64,000 nt of DNA. Source: Methylotenera versatilis 79. GTDB taxonomy: Bacteria; Pseudomonadota; Gammaproteobacteria; Burkholderiales; Methylophilaceae. The stretch is taken from positions 496,001 through 560,000 of the forward strand of contig NZ_ARVX01000001.1 in NCBI RefSeq assembly GCF_000384375.1. Direction: 5' to 3'. The notes under the pieces are model-generated. The model was not told the DNA's origin. It saw nothing but the letters and a program-made list of their open reading frames with translations, and did no database searches. This document shows, in pieces, positions 39,842 through 47,815 of this stretch (positions within the stretch are counted from its first letter, which is position 1; the number at the start of each line of letters is the position of its first letter). A program made the position numbers and the translations under genes.

Positions 39842-41806
39842 TTAAGAAAGTATCTGACCTAATTGTTTTTTTATACGTTCAAAATCTTGCTCAAAATCTA
39901 AATTTTTGCGATTCGCCGACATCGCAAACAGCACTTCATCCGCTTTGACTAACAACCAAATACGTCGTTCACGAATATAAAACATCGAAAAAATACCTAA
40001 AACCAGCAACACAGAGCCCAAATACACCCATTTTTGCCCTGGCGATTTGGTTAACTGAAAACCACTAGCTTCCACTTGTTTGAAATCTGCCAGTTGCAAA
40101 TAATATGGCGTACCATAAAAAAACGTATCGCTAAAAGCATTTAAGCTATCTTGCAACATCGATTGCACCTTAGTATCAAATACCAATGGCTTTTTATTCG
40201 CTTGCGAAAGGCTTAAATTATATGCTTCAAACGCGGCTGAATTCAGCATTTTAATATAGGTTTGCGCAGCTTTTTCACGCTGCGGTTCTGGCACTGCTGC
40301 CTCGATGACTTTAGCAAGATTGGTATAACCGCCATCCGCAAACGTATGTAACAATTGAATCACACTACCTTCAAACTGCGCTTGCAGTTTCGGATCTTTA
40401 GTTTCCATATTGCCAATTAATTTTTTGGCGATCGTTGGATACAATTTGCTATCCAACATGGCAGCGCGGAAACGCATAAATCCGTTTATTTCAAAATCAT
40501 CATCTACCGGAATGCGCAAAAACTTAAAGTCTTCTTGCACCGTTTCGCGCATGCCAGAGATAAAAAATGATTTGCCATCTAGCTGCATCGGCTGCATGTA
40601 AGTGACATATTCGCGCGCTTGGCCTGATGTGTCACGCAGTTTGTAAGTGACATTGGGGCCAACGTTACGCGGCTTGCCTTTGCCATCTGGCGTTAAATTT
40701 AAGATATTGAATTTACGAAATTCGTTAAATTCAACCGTTAACTGATCTTCGCCTTCGCCAATCAAGGTTTTTTTGAAAATCTCACCATCCAGCGTTGTCG
40801 TATTCGCATTTGGTTGACTTAAATCCCACACTTTAAAGTTAACGCTTGAGCCACCATCTTGAAAATCCGACTGATAAATGGCGATGCCTTTATAGACCAG
40901 TGGATGATTGACGCTGATGGTACTTTTCAGCGGCTGTTTTAAATCTTTGTCGGTGATCTCAATATCACTTTCGAACGATTTTGGCTGCCCAGTCGCGTAA
41001 TGTTCGATGCGAAAATCTTTTAGCGCCACTCTAAAAGGCAACTCTTGCACCAAATATCCATCACGTACGCGCACAAATGCCACATCATCACTGGTACCTT
41101 CCGGCAATGTCATATTGGCGCGAAATGATCCATTATTAGCGCTTAAGCGACTAATTGCCGGCACTTGGCTTTCTGGAATATCCAATACCTCAATTTTTTT
41201 ATTGCCCAGCATTTCTTGTATTTTTAAAGGCAAGTTTCCATCTAGTAATCCGCCAAAAAAGATAATCACCATCGCCACATGCGTAAAGATATAACCCAAA
41301 CGCTGATGCGTGCCTGCTTTGGCTGCAATTAATTCATCACCATTTTGTTGCGTTTTAAATTTGAATTTAAAACCTTGTTCACTTAAATAGCTTGCAAGTT
41401 TGTTTTGTGTTTCAACTAGGCTTGCTGATTGTTGATTACCAGAGTATTTAAAATTAGCTTGGTGGCTGAACGCGCGTAGCGATTTTTCTGCCGCATGTTC
41501 TTTAAAGGTTTTCCATTCGCGTACCATCAACGGGCTATTGCGATAAATACATAAACTGGTCGAAATCACTAAAAACAGCAGAATCACCAAAAACCAGATG
41601 GCGTGATAAACATCGAACAAACCGAGCTTTTCAAATGCTTCAAACCAAAACTGGCCAAACTTAACGATATAGTTTTCGTAGGGTTCATTTTGTTTTAACA
41701 CTGTGCCGATGATAGATGCAATGCCCAAAACAGTGAGCATGCTCACGGCAAAGCGCATAGAACTAAATAGCTCGTAAAAACGATGATGAATAGGAGTAGG
41801 TTTCAA
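39842..41806 (-). CDS. resB: Cytochrome c biogenesis protein ResB (System II)
   Basis: Encodes a 654-residue ResB/Ccs1 protein. Three N-terminal membrane segments (MLTVLGIASIIGTV, then a LVILLFLVISTS helix and a VAMVIIFFGGLLDG helix) are followed by a large periplasmic domain and a last helix (WVYLGSVLLVLGIFSMFYI). It presents apocytochrome and is the partner of CcsA. The called start is TTG (41806) with no clear Shine-Dalgarno; an ATG 48 nt later (MRFAVSMLTVLG) is an alternative. Confidence 0.93.
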   Translation of the reverse strand: MKPTPIHHRFYELFSSMRFAVSMLTVLGIASIIGTVLKQNEPYENYIVKFGQFWFEAFEKLGLFDVYHAIWFLVILLFLVISTSLCIYRNSPLMVREWKTFKEHAAEKSLRAFSHQANFKYSGNQQSASLVETQNKLASYLSEQGFKFKFKTQQNGDELIAAKAGTHQRLGYIFTHVAMVIIFFGGLLDGNLPLKIQEMLGNKKIEVLDIPESQVPAISRLSANNGSFRANMTLPEGTSDDVAFVRVRDGYLVQELPFRVALKDFRIEHYATGQPKSFESDIEITDKDLKQPLKSTISVNHPLVYKGIAIYQSDFQDGGSSVNFKVWDLSQPNANTTTLDGEIFKKTLIGEGEDQLTVEFNEFRKFNILNLTPDGKGKPRNVGPNVTYKLRDTSGQAREYVTYMQPMQLDGKSFFISGMRETVQEDFKFLRIPVDDDFEINGFMRFRAAMLDSKLYPTIAKKLIGNMETKDPKLQAQFEGSVIQLLHTFADGGYTNLAKVIEAAVPEPQREKAAQTYIKMLNSAAFEAYNLSLSQANKKPLVFDTKVQSMLQDSLNAFSDTFFYGTPYYLQLADFKQVEASGFQLTKSPGQKWVYLGSVLLVLGIFSMFYIRERRIWLLVKADEVLFAMSANRKNLDFEQDFERIKKQLGQILS

Positions 41807-41951
41807 AATGTGAGTGTTTTCAAGGTTTGACTTTAACGCTGACTACAGCAAGTTGGAGGACATGAAAATTTAAAATGGGAATATAAACATAAAATGTTTG
41901 GCAAAATGGTGTGAAAGTTTCCATTTATTAAGCGTTAATTAATTTGGCTAA

Positions 41952-41982
41952 AATTAAAGGTGATTAAAAATCACCCTTAATT
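41952..41982 (-). terminator. Hairpin terminator after the cytochrome c4 gene
   Basis: Two 14-nt arms around a 3-nt loop pair at 13 of 14 positions, and TTTTAGCC overlaps the 3' side on the minus strand. It is AT-rich, 38 nt after the cytochrome c4 stop and before resB. Confidence 0.5.
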
Positions 41983-42019
41983 CAAACTCTATTAGTCCAG
42001 CGCCCAAATAATCACAAAA

Positions 42020-42724
42020 TTAACGCAAACCTTGTATGTAGTCTGCAACCGCTTGCATTTCTGCATCCGTCATTTTCGCGGCAATTGCTATCATCATCGG
42101 TGCATTTGCACGCTCACCAGTGCGGAAAGTTTTTAATTGCTGTTGCGTATAGTCTGCATGTTGACCTGCTAAACGTGGAAATTGTTTTGGAATGCCAGCG
42201 CCTTTTGCACCATGGCACGCAGCGCATGCTGGCACGCTGGTTTTAGCGATTCCGCCACGATAGATTTTTTCACCTAACGAACCAGCACCATTGGTTTTAG
42301 CTTTTGCTAGCGTTTGTTTTTGCCCCGCAAAATAAGTCGCTAGATTTTGCATATCTTCAGGTGTTAAGTTAGTCACCATGCCTAACATCACCGCATTCGC
42401 ACGCGTGCCATCTTTAAAATTAGTTAATTGTTTCAACAGATATTCTGGATGCTGACCCGCTAATTTTGGATTCAAACTAATGACACTATTGCCATCTACC
42501 GCATGACAAGCTGCACAGACATTTTTCACGATTTGCTCAGCGGTTTGTTTACTGGCTGCAGCTACAGGCTTTGCGGCCGCTGTTGCTTTTGTCGCCTCTG
42601 CTGGTTTTGTTTCTGCAAAACTCTGTGTGATGAACAAACTGGTCACTAAAAAAGCCATTACGGTGATGCACTTAACGCTATTATTTAACGCACTTTTAAC
42701 GCTAGCAAAAACTTTGGTAAACAT
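42020..42724 (-). CDS. Diheme cytochrome c4
   Basis: Encodes a 234-residue cytochrome with two CxxCH sites: CAACHAVDGNS and CAACHGAKGAG, in two similar halves, each followed by a PKLAGQHPEYLLKQL- or PRLAGQHADYTQQQL-type segment. A hydrophobic N-terminus (about 20-38) acts as signal or anchor and an Ala/Lys/Thr-rich spacer follows. Cytochromes c4 shuttle electrons from complex III to terminal oxidases. It lies beside ccsA-resB, which would mature it, and is divergent from engB. Confidence 0.92.
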   Translation of the reverse strand: MFTKVFASVKSALNNSVKCITVMAFLVTSLFITQSFAETKPAEATKATAAAKPVAAASKQTAEQIVKNVCAACHAVDGNSVISLNPKLAGQHPEYLLKQLTNFKDGTRANAVMLGMVTNLTPEDMQNLATYFAGQKQTLAKAKTNGAGSLGEKIYRGGIAKTSVPACAACHGAKGAGIPKQFPRLAGQHADYTQQQLKTFRTGERANAPMMIAIAAKMTDAEMQAVADYIQGLR

Positions 42725-42824
42725 TTTTAAAACTTTCCTAACTATTTAATTATCCTAATATTTTATCAAAAATCAGCTGTTCGTGATAGCATTTATGCCT
42801 TAAGTTTCACTGACAAAACATCCA

Positions 42825-43469
42825 ATGCCGCTATTTCAAAACGCCACCTTTTTCATCTCAGCCCATCATCTACGCGATTTACCACCAGCTTCCGGCATTG
42901 AAGTCGCATTCGCAGGCCGCTCAAACGCAGGTAAATCTAGCGCCTTAAATACGCTCGCCAACCATAATCGCTTGGCGTTCGTCAGTAAACAACCTGGGCG
43001 AACACAACTGATTAACTTTTTCACACTTGGTAACGACCGCCACTTAGTCGATTTACCTGGCTACGGTTACGCAAAAGTACCAGAAAGCATGCGTGCGCAT
43101 TGGCAAAGTGTATTGGCGCGTTATTTATCTGAACGCACCAGTTTAGGTGGCTTGGTTTTGGTGATGGATAGCCGTCATCCGCTCACTCCGCTAGACCGAC
43201 AAATGCTGGATTGGTTTTGCCCCAGTGGTAAACCTGTGCATGTTTTATTAACTAAATCAGACAAATTATCACGCGGTGAAGCGGGATTAACGCTGGCAAA
43301 AGTGCGTAAAGAGTTGTTAGAAACTTGGGACAAAACCTATGGCAGCAATTGCACAGTGCAACTATTTTCCAGTTCTAAAAAATTAGGCGTCGAAGAAGCT
43401 GAAAAAGTAATTGGAAAATGGCTGTTTGCAGGTGAAGATGAGGCAAGTGAACAAGGTCAAAATATATGA
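42825..43469 (+). CDS. engB: Ribosome biogenesis GTPase EngB (YihA/YsxC)
   Basis: Encodes a 214-residue GTPase needed for 50S assembly. G1 is [14 protein letters not shown]3 is [10 protein letters not shown], and G4 is LLTKSDKL. The N-terminus [15 protein letters not shown] is the family's short leader. Its end overlaps the next gene by 4 nt (ATGA). It is divergent from the cytochrome c4 gene, a pairing common in beta- and gamma-proteobacteria. Confidence 0.95.
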   Translation: MPLFQNATFFISAHHLRDLPPASGIEVAFAGRSNAGKSSALNTLANHNRLAFVSKQPGRTQLINFFTLGNDRHLVDLPGYGYAKVPESMRAHWQSVLARYLSERTSLGGLVLVMDSRHPLTPLDRQMLDWFCPSGKPVHVLLTKSDKLSRGEAGLTLAKVRKELLETWDKTYGSNCTVQLFSSSKKLGVEEAEKVIGKWLFAGEDEASEQGQNI

Positions 43470-43897
43470 AAAAACCAGCCATAGTGCTCGCAACACTCTT
43501 TTTATTGAGTCTTGCGCACAACACAGCATTGGCGTTAGAAGCATCGAAAAGCATCACTGTTACGCCGCTATTAAAAACCACAACCAGCTGGAACGGCGTG
43601 CCAATCGCTTACCCAAACGGTCAGGCAGAAATCACCGGCATGCTGGTAGAAATTGCGGTGGGCGGAGAAACGGGCTGGCATTTGCACGCAGTGCCATCGT
43701 TTGGCATGATGCTTGAAGGTAGTTTAGAAGTATCACTGAAAGACGGCAGCACTAAAATTTTACATGCAGGTGATGCGCTAGTTGAGGTGGTCAACACCTT
43801 ACATAACGGGCGCAATATTGGTAACACGCCTGTAAAAATCGTGGTGTTTTATGCAGGCGTGACGGGCAGCCAGCTCACTGAAAAATCGCAACCTTAA
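43466..43897 (+). CDS. Exported cupin-domain protein
   Basis: Encodes a 143-residue protein with a signal peptide (about 1-24) and one cupin domain. [23 protein letters not shown] contains the first cupin motif with metal-ligand-like [14 protein letters not shown] resembles the second. It starts inside the engB stop (ATGA overlap), so it is translated with engB. The substrate is unknown; a small periplasmic cupin linked to a ribosome GTPase gives no functional clue. Confidence 0.8.
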   Translation: MKKPAIVLATLFLLSLAHNTALALEASKSITVTPLLKTTTSWNGVPIAYPNGQAEITGMLVEIAVGGETGWHLHAVPSFGMMLEGSLEVSLKDGSTKILHAGDALVEVVNTLHNGRNIGNTPVKIVVFYAGVTGSQLTEKSQP

Positions 43898-43957
43898 TAT
43901 CAAGCGTTGAATGCCTGTGAAAAAAGCTGTCTGTAAAAAACGGTTAAGCCTTTCAGT

Positions 43958-44707
43958 TTATTTCTTTAAAAATACCAAATCCCATACGCCGTGACCTAGC
44001 TTAATACCGCGATTTTCAAACTTGGTTAATGGCCTGTAAGCAGGTTTTTCAGCATACTCTTGTGTTAAGTCAGTCGCCGTATTTTGCAATTGCGGTTCGG
44101 ATTTCAACACGTCCAAAACCCATTCTGCGTATTCTTGCCAATCGGTTGCCACGTGAATGTAAGCACCCACTTTCAATTTTGCACATAACTGCTTGATGAA
44201 TCCCGCTTGAATCAAGCGACGTTTATGATGACGTTTTTTATGCCAAGGATCCGGAAAGAAAATATGCACGCCATCCAAGCTGGCATCAGCAATCATATGT
44301 TGCAGCACTTCAACCACATCATGTTGAATCACACGAATATTGTTAATGTTTCCTTCTTGGATCAGCTTAAGTAAACTGCCAACGCCTGGCGTATGCACCT
44401 CTGCTGCTAAAAAATCACAACTCGGTAAAGTTTGGGCGATTTTGGCTGTACTTTCACCCATACCAAACCCAATTTCTAAGATTTTTTTAGATTCAGTTCG
44501 ATTAAAAGTCGCATTCAAATCTAACAATTGTTCTGCATATTCAACACCAAATTGCGGCCATACCTCTTGCAGCGCACGCTCTTGACCTTTGGTTAATCGG
44601 CCTTGGCGCAGTACAAAGCTGCGGATGCGGCGATTCCTTAAATTGTTGTCTGGCGTTTCGTCCGAAGTTTTGTTTAGTTCTATTGGATTTTCAATCATGC
44701 CGCGCAT
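43958..44707 (-). CDS. trmB: tRNA (guanine-N7-)-methyltransferase
   Basis: Encodes a 249-residue class I SAM-dependent methyltransferase that makes m7G46 in tRNA. The SAM-binding motif ILEIGFGMGEST, then DGVHIFFPDPWHKKRHHKRRLIQ with catalytic-region residues, are diagnostic of TrmB. The first ~50 residues are a charged, variable extension; a second Met at residue 4 is an alternative start. It is 26 nt downstream of the MidA-like gene. Confidence 0.94.
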   Translation of the reverse strand: MRGMIENPIELNKTSDETPDNNLRNRRIRSFVLRQGRLTKGQERALQEVWPQFGVEYAEQLLDLNATFNRTESKKILEIGFGMGESTAKIAQTLPSCDFLAAEVHTPGVGSLLKLIQEGNINNIRVIQHDVVEVLQHMIADASLDGVHIFFPDPWHKKRHHKRRLIQAGFIKQLCAKLKVGAYIHVATDWQEYAEWVLDVLKSEPQLQNTATDLTQEYAEKPAYRPLTKFENRGIKLGHGVWDLVFLKK

Positions 44708-44733
44708 TATACTGAATTTAGACTCAATTTATT

Positions 44734-45924
44734 TCAAAGCATGTGTGCTTTATCGCCACTTTTAAAGCCGATTAAATCGTTTGAAATGCCTTTGCTCAAC
44801 GCAATCACTTTAAACAACTCACCCATTTCGGCAGGCGAAAGCAATTTTTGCGCGGCAGTGGCAAGCGGAATATAGGCAGCGATATCGTATGGCGAAGTTT
44901 CAGCTAATATTTCTAAAATCCCGCAATTCATCAAAAAACTGGCCTGATTACAGTATCCCGCCAGACTTAACCCATTAGAAAGCCCAGCTTCTGCAATCGC
45001 AGTAAAATTCACATGCGCAGTCACATCTTGCAGGCCAACATTCAGCAGCGGATCGCTATGTGCTTGATGCTGGTAATGACACATTAATGTGCCGGCGCTG
45101 CGTTGCGGATGATAATACTCTGGCGCACCGAACCCATAATCCAACATCAAGATAACACCTTGTTTTAATGATTGCGCCAAGCTTGCAATCAGCCCATTTG
45201 CTGCAGGGCAAACTTCCGTCAGATAATCGTTTGGTAAAGAGTGTGTACTGACTTCTTTAATTAAATCTACATCAGCTAACGGATTATCTTGCCAAATAAG
45301 CTTTTGCTGTTCTGTAGCATCAAACGTAACACCACGTTCAAGCCAGTCCTGTTGTGATTGATAGATAAGATGCACAGGAATCGCATCTAATACTTCATTA
45401 CCGAATATCAAACCGACAAAATTGGTTGGCAGCGTATCTAGCCAAACTACACGTTTGAATATATCTGCAGATAATAACGTCTGCAAAGCCTCAAGCTGAA
45501 TCTGACGCAAGTAATCACTTACTTCCAAAATATAATATTGTGCTGGCAATTGATTTAACTGCTGTAATTCAAGCAATAAATCTGCGGCCAATTTGCCAGT
45601 ACCCGCACCTAATTCCAAAATGTTGCCTTGTGTTTCCAGCAATATTTGCGCCACTTGTCTTGCCAATGTGCAGGTAAAAAGCGGTGAGATTTGCGGTGCG
45701 GTAACAAAATCTCCACCACCTTTTACAGAGTCTGCGAACTTAACACTGCCGCCGCTGTAATAACCTAGACTGGGCGTATATAAGGTCATGTGCATAAACG
45801 TGGCAAAATCTATCCAACCACCTGCATCATTAATTTTTTGCTGAATTAAAGTGGTTAACTCTTGGCTGCGACTTTGCGCTAACAGGTCTGGAATGGGGTG
45901 ATTTAGATTTAATGATGAGGCCAT
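44734..45924 (-). CDS. MidA-family SAM-dependent methyltransferase (DUF185)
   Basis: Encodes a 396-residue member of the MidA/NDUFAF7-type family. The N-terminal region IDFATFMHMTLYTPSLGYYSGG, GDFVTAPQISPLFTCTLARQ, the SAM motif ILELGAGTGKLAADLL and GNEVLDAIPVHL are family hallmarks. In mitochondria the relative methylates a complex I arginine; in bacteria its substrate is not settled. It is divergent from the SDR gene with a 38-nt gap. Confidence 0.9.
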   Translation of the reverse strand: MASSLNLNHPIPDLLAQSRSQELTTLIQQKINDAGGWIDFATFMHMTLYTPSLGYYSGGSVKFADSVKGGGDFVTAPQISPLFTCTLARQVAQILLETQGNILELGAGTGKLAADLLLELQQLNQLPAQYYILEVSDYLRQIQLEALQTLLSADIFKRVVWLDTLPTNFVGLIFGNEVLDAIPVHLIYQSQQDWLERGVTFDATEQQKLIWQDNPLADVDLIKEVSTHSLPNDYLTEVCPAANGLIASLAQSLKQGVILMLDYGFGAPEYYHPQRSAGTLMCHYQHQAHSDPLLNVGLQDVTAHVNFTAIAEAGLSNGLSLAGYCNQASFLMNCGILEILAETSPYDIAAYIPLATAAQKLLSPAEMGELFKVIALSKGISNDLIGFKSGDKAHML

Positions 45925-45962
45925 AAGCCATTATAATATTCGATTACTAAAGTGAGTAAAAA

Positions 45963-46730
45963 TTGAGCCAGTCTCTACACAATAAAACCTTGGATAATAA
46001 AGTCGTGCTAATCACTGGCGGCGCAAAACGCGTGGGCGCGGCGATTTGTCGCGAGCTACATGCTTGCGGCGCACAATTGATGATTCACTATAAATCATCC
46101 ACCAATGAAGCGCGCGCATTGCAAGCAGAACTGAATTTGCAACGCGCGAATTCTGTGGCGATCATTCAAGGCGATTTACTGAATATCGCGGTTTTGCCTA
46201 GCTTGGTGCAAGAAACGGTGAAACATTTTGGCCAATTAGATGTGTTAATCAACAACGCATCCAGCTATTACGCCACTGAAATCGGCGCGATAACCGAAGA
46301 TAACTGGCAAGATCTAATGGGCAGCAATCTAAAAGCACCGATGTTTTTAGCGCAAGCTGCTGCAACAGAATTGCGCAAAAGTCACGGCTGCATTGTGAAT
46401 ATCACCGACATGCACATTGAACGGCCGAAAAAAGGCTATGTGGTTTATAGCGTGGCTAAAGCAGGTTTAGTGACGCTTACCAAATCACTGGCACATGAAT
46501 TAAGCCCCGAAGTACGCGTTAACGCAGTTGCGCCTGGGCCAGTACAATGGCCAGAAAATAATCCGCAATTTGATGAAGTGTATCGCCAACGCGTGATTTC
46601 ACAGACTTTACTCAAACGTGTAGGCGAAGCATCAGACATTGCCAAAGCAGTCAAATTTTTGGTAGCCGATGCACCATTTATCACAGGCCATGTATTGGCG
46701 GTGGATGGCGGGCGGTCTTTAAATTTATAG
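45963..46730 (+). CDS. Short-chain dehydrogenase, pteridine reductase-like (FolM type)
   Basis: Encodes a 255-residue SDR. The NAD(P) loop is TGGAKRVGAAI, which by its Arg suits NADPH and pteridine reductases; the catalytic residues are in NITD with a YVVYSVAKAG Tyr-x3-Lys motif. The C-terminus FITGHVLAVDGGRSL is SDR standard. The start is TTG (SQSLHNK follows); no ATG fits. FolM and PTR1-like assignment is from the loop and general similarity, so the substrate is inferred. Confidence 0.85.
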   Translation: MSQSLHNKTLDNKVVLITGGAKRVGAAICRELHACGAQLMIHYKSSTNEARALQAELNLQRANSVAIIQGDLLNIAVLPSLVQETVKHFGQLDVLINNASSYYATEIGAITEDNWQDLMGSNLKAPMFLAQAAATELRKSHGCIVNITDMHIERPKKGYVVYSVAKAGLVTLTKSLAHELSPEVRVNAVAPGPVQWPENNPQFDEVYRQRVISQTLLKRVGEASDIAKAVKFLVADAPFITGHVLAVDGGRSLNL

Positions 46731-46755
46731 TTTCAAACATGAATAAACACTCAAT

Positions 46756-47688
46756 ATGATTAAACATTTGCCTGAAAACCATTCCAACAACTTTATTAAG
46801 CTGCGCAATAGCTTGATTTCGTCCACTGGCAAGGCCATTGGCGATTACAACATGATTGAGGACGGCGACACGGTTTTGGTGTGTATGAGCGGTGGCAAGG
46901 ATAGTTACACCATGTTGATGATGTTATTGGCTTTGCAAGAGCGTGCGCCGATCGACTTTAAACTTATTGCCATGAATTTGGACCAAAAGCAGCCGAATTT
47001 TCCTGCGCATATTTTGCCTGAATATTTTAAAGATTTAGGTGTGGATTACCGCATTGTTGAGGCTGATACTTATTCAGTGGTTAAAGAGAAAATTCCTGAA
47101 GGCAAGACCACTTGTAGTCTTTGTTCACGCTTACGGCGCGGCATTATTTACACCACTGCAAAAGAATTGGGTGCGAATAAAATCGCGCTGGGACATCATC
47201 GTGACGATATTGTAGAAACACTTTTTCTTAACCTGTTTTTTGGCGCCAAATTAAAAGCCATGCCACCAAAACTGGCTACTAATGATAAACAAAACGTGGT
47301 GATTCGCCCTTTAGCTTATTGTGCTGAAAAAGATATCGCCAGCTATGCGCGACAAATGGCGTTTCCGATTATTCCGTGCGATTTATGCGGCAGTCAGGAA
47401 AATCTTCAGCGCCAAAAAGTAAAAGATATGTTGCAAGCATGGGAGATTGAGCAACCTGGTCGCGTGAATAATATTTTCCGCGCGATTGGTAATGTAGAAC
47501 CTTCACACCTTGCAGATACTAATTTATATGATTTTAAAAGTTTAACGCAAGCCAAGACCTGCGACGAAGATCCTCTTTTTGGTGATATTGCAGCCAAAGA
47601 ATCTGAAAATATTTCAACAAATTCCAGCGGCGCATTAAGTCTAGCCAGCAACAATGGCACACGTATTGAGTTCACCCGAAACAAATAA
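46756..47688 (+). CDS. ttcA: tRNA 2-thiocytidine biosynthesis protein TtcA
   Basis: Encodes a 310-residue PP-loop ATPase that thiolates C32 of certain tRNAs using an iron-sulfur cluster. The PP-loop is SGGKDS (45-50). Cysteine pairs CSLC (120-123) and CDLC (208-211) supply cluster ligands. [19 protein letters not shown] and [15 protein letters not shown] are typical of TtcA. It starts 25 nt after the SDR gene on the same strand. Confidence 0.96.
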   Translation: MIKHLPENHSNNFIKLRNSLISSTGKAIGDYNMIEDGDTVLVCMSGGKDSYTMLMMLLALQERAPIDFKLIAMNLDQKQPNFPAHILPEYFKDLGVDYRIVEADTYSVVKEKIPEGKTTCSLCSRLRRGIIYTTAKELGANKIALGHHRDDIVETLFLNLFFGAKLKAMPPKLATNDKQNVVIRPLAYCAEKDIASYARQMAFPIIPCDLCGSQENLQRQKVKDMLQAWEIEQPGRVNNIFRAIGNVEPSHLADTNLYDFKSLTQAKTCDEDPLFGDIAAKESENISTNSSGALSLASNNGTRIEFTRNK

Positions 47689-47702
47689 GCCAACATACAA
47701 AT

Positions 47703-47734
47703 AACCGAGCAAATGATTAAATAATCGGTTTTTT
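47703..47734 (+). terminator. Possible terminator after ttcA
   Basis: AACCGA and TCGGTT (47703-47708 and 47725-47730) can pair around a 16-nt AT-rich loop and are followed by further T residues. The short stem and long loop make it weak; it lies 14 nt after the ttcA stop, before topA. Confidence 0.4.
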
Positions 47735-47815
47735 GCATTGACTTATTGTCTACAAGTCGATTAGCTTGCTATCATCTACGCAATTACTCACTTTTAGCCA
47801 TTATCTTAGGCATTA

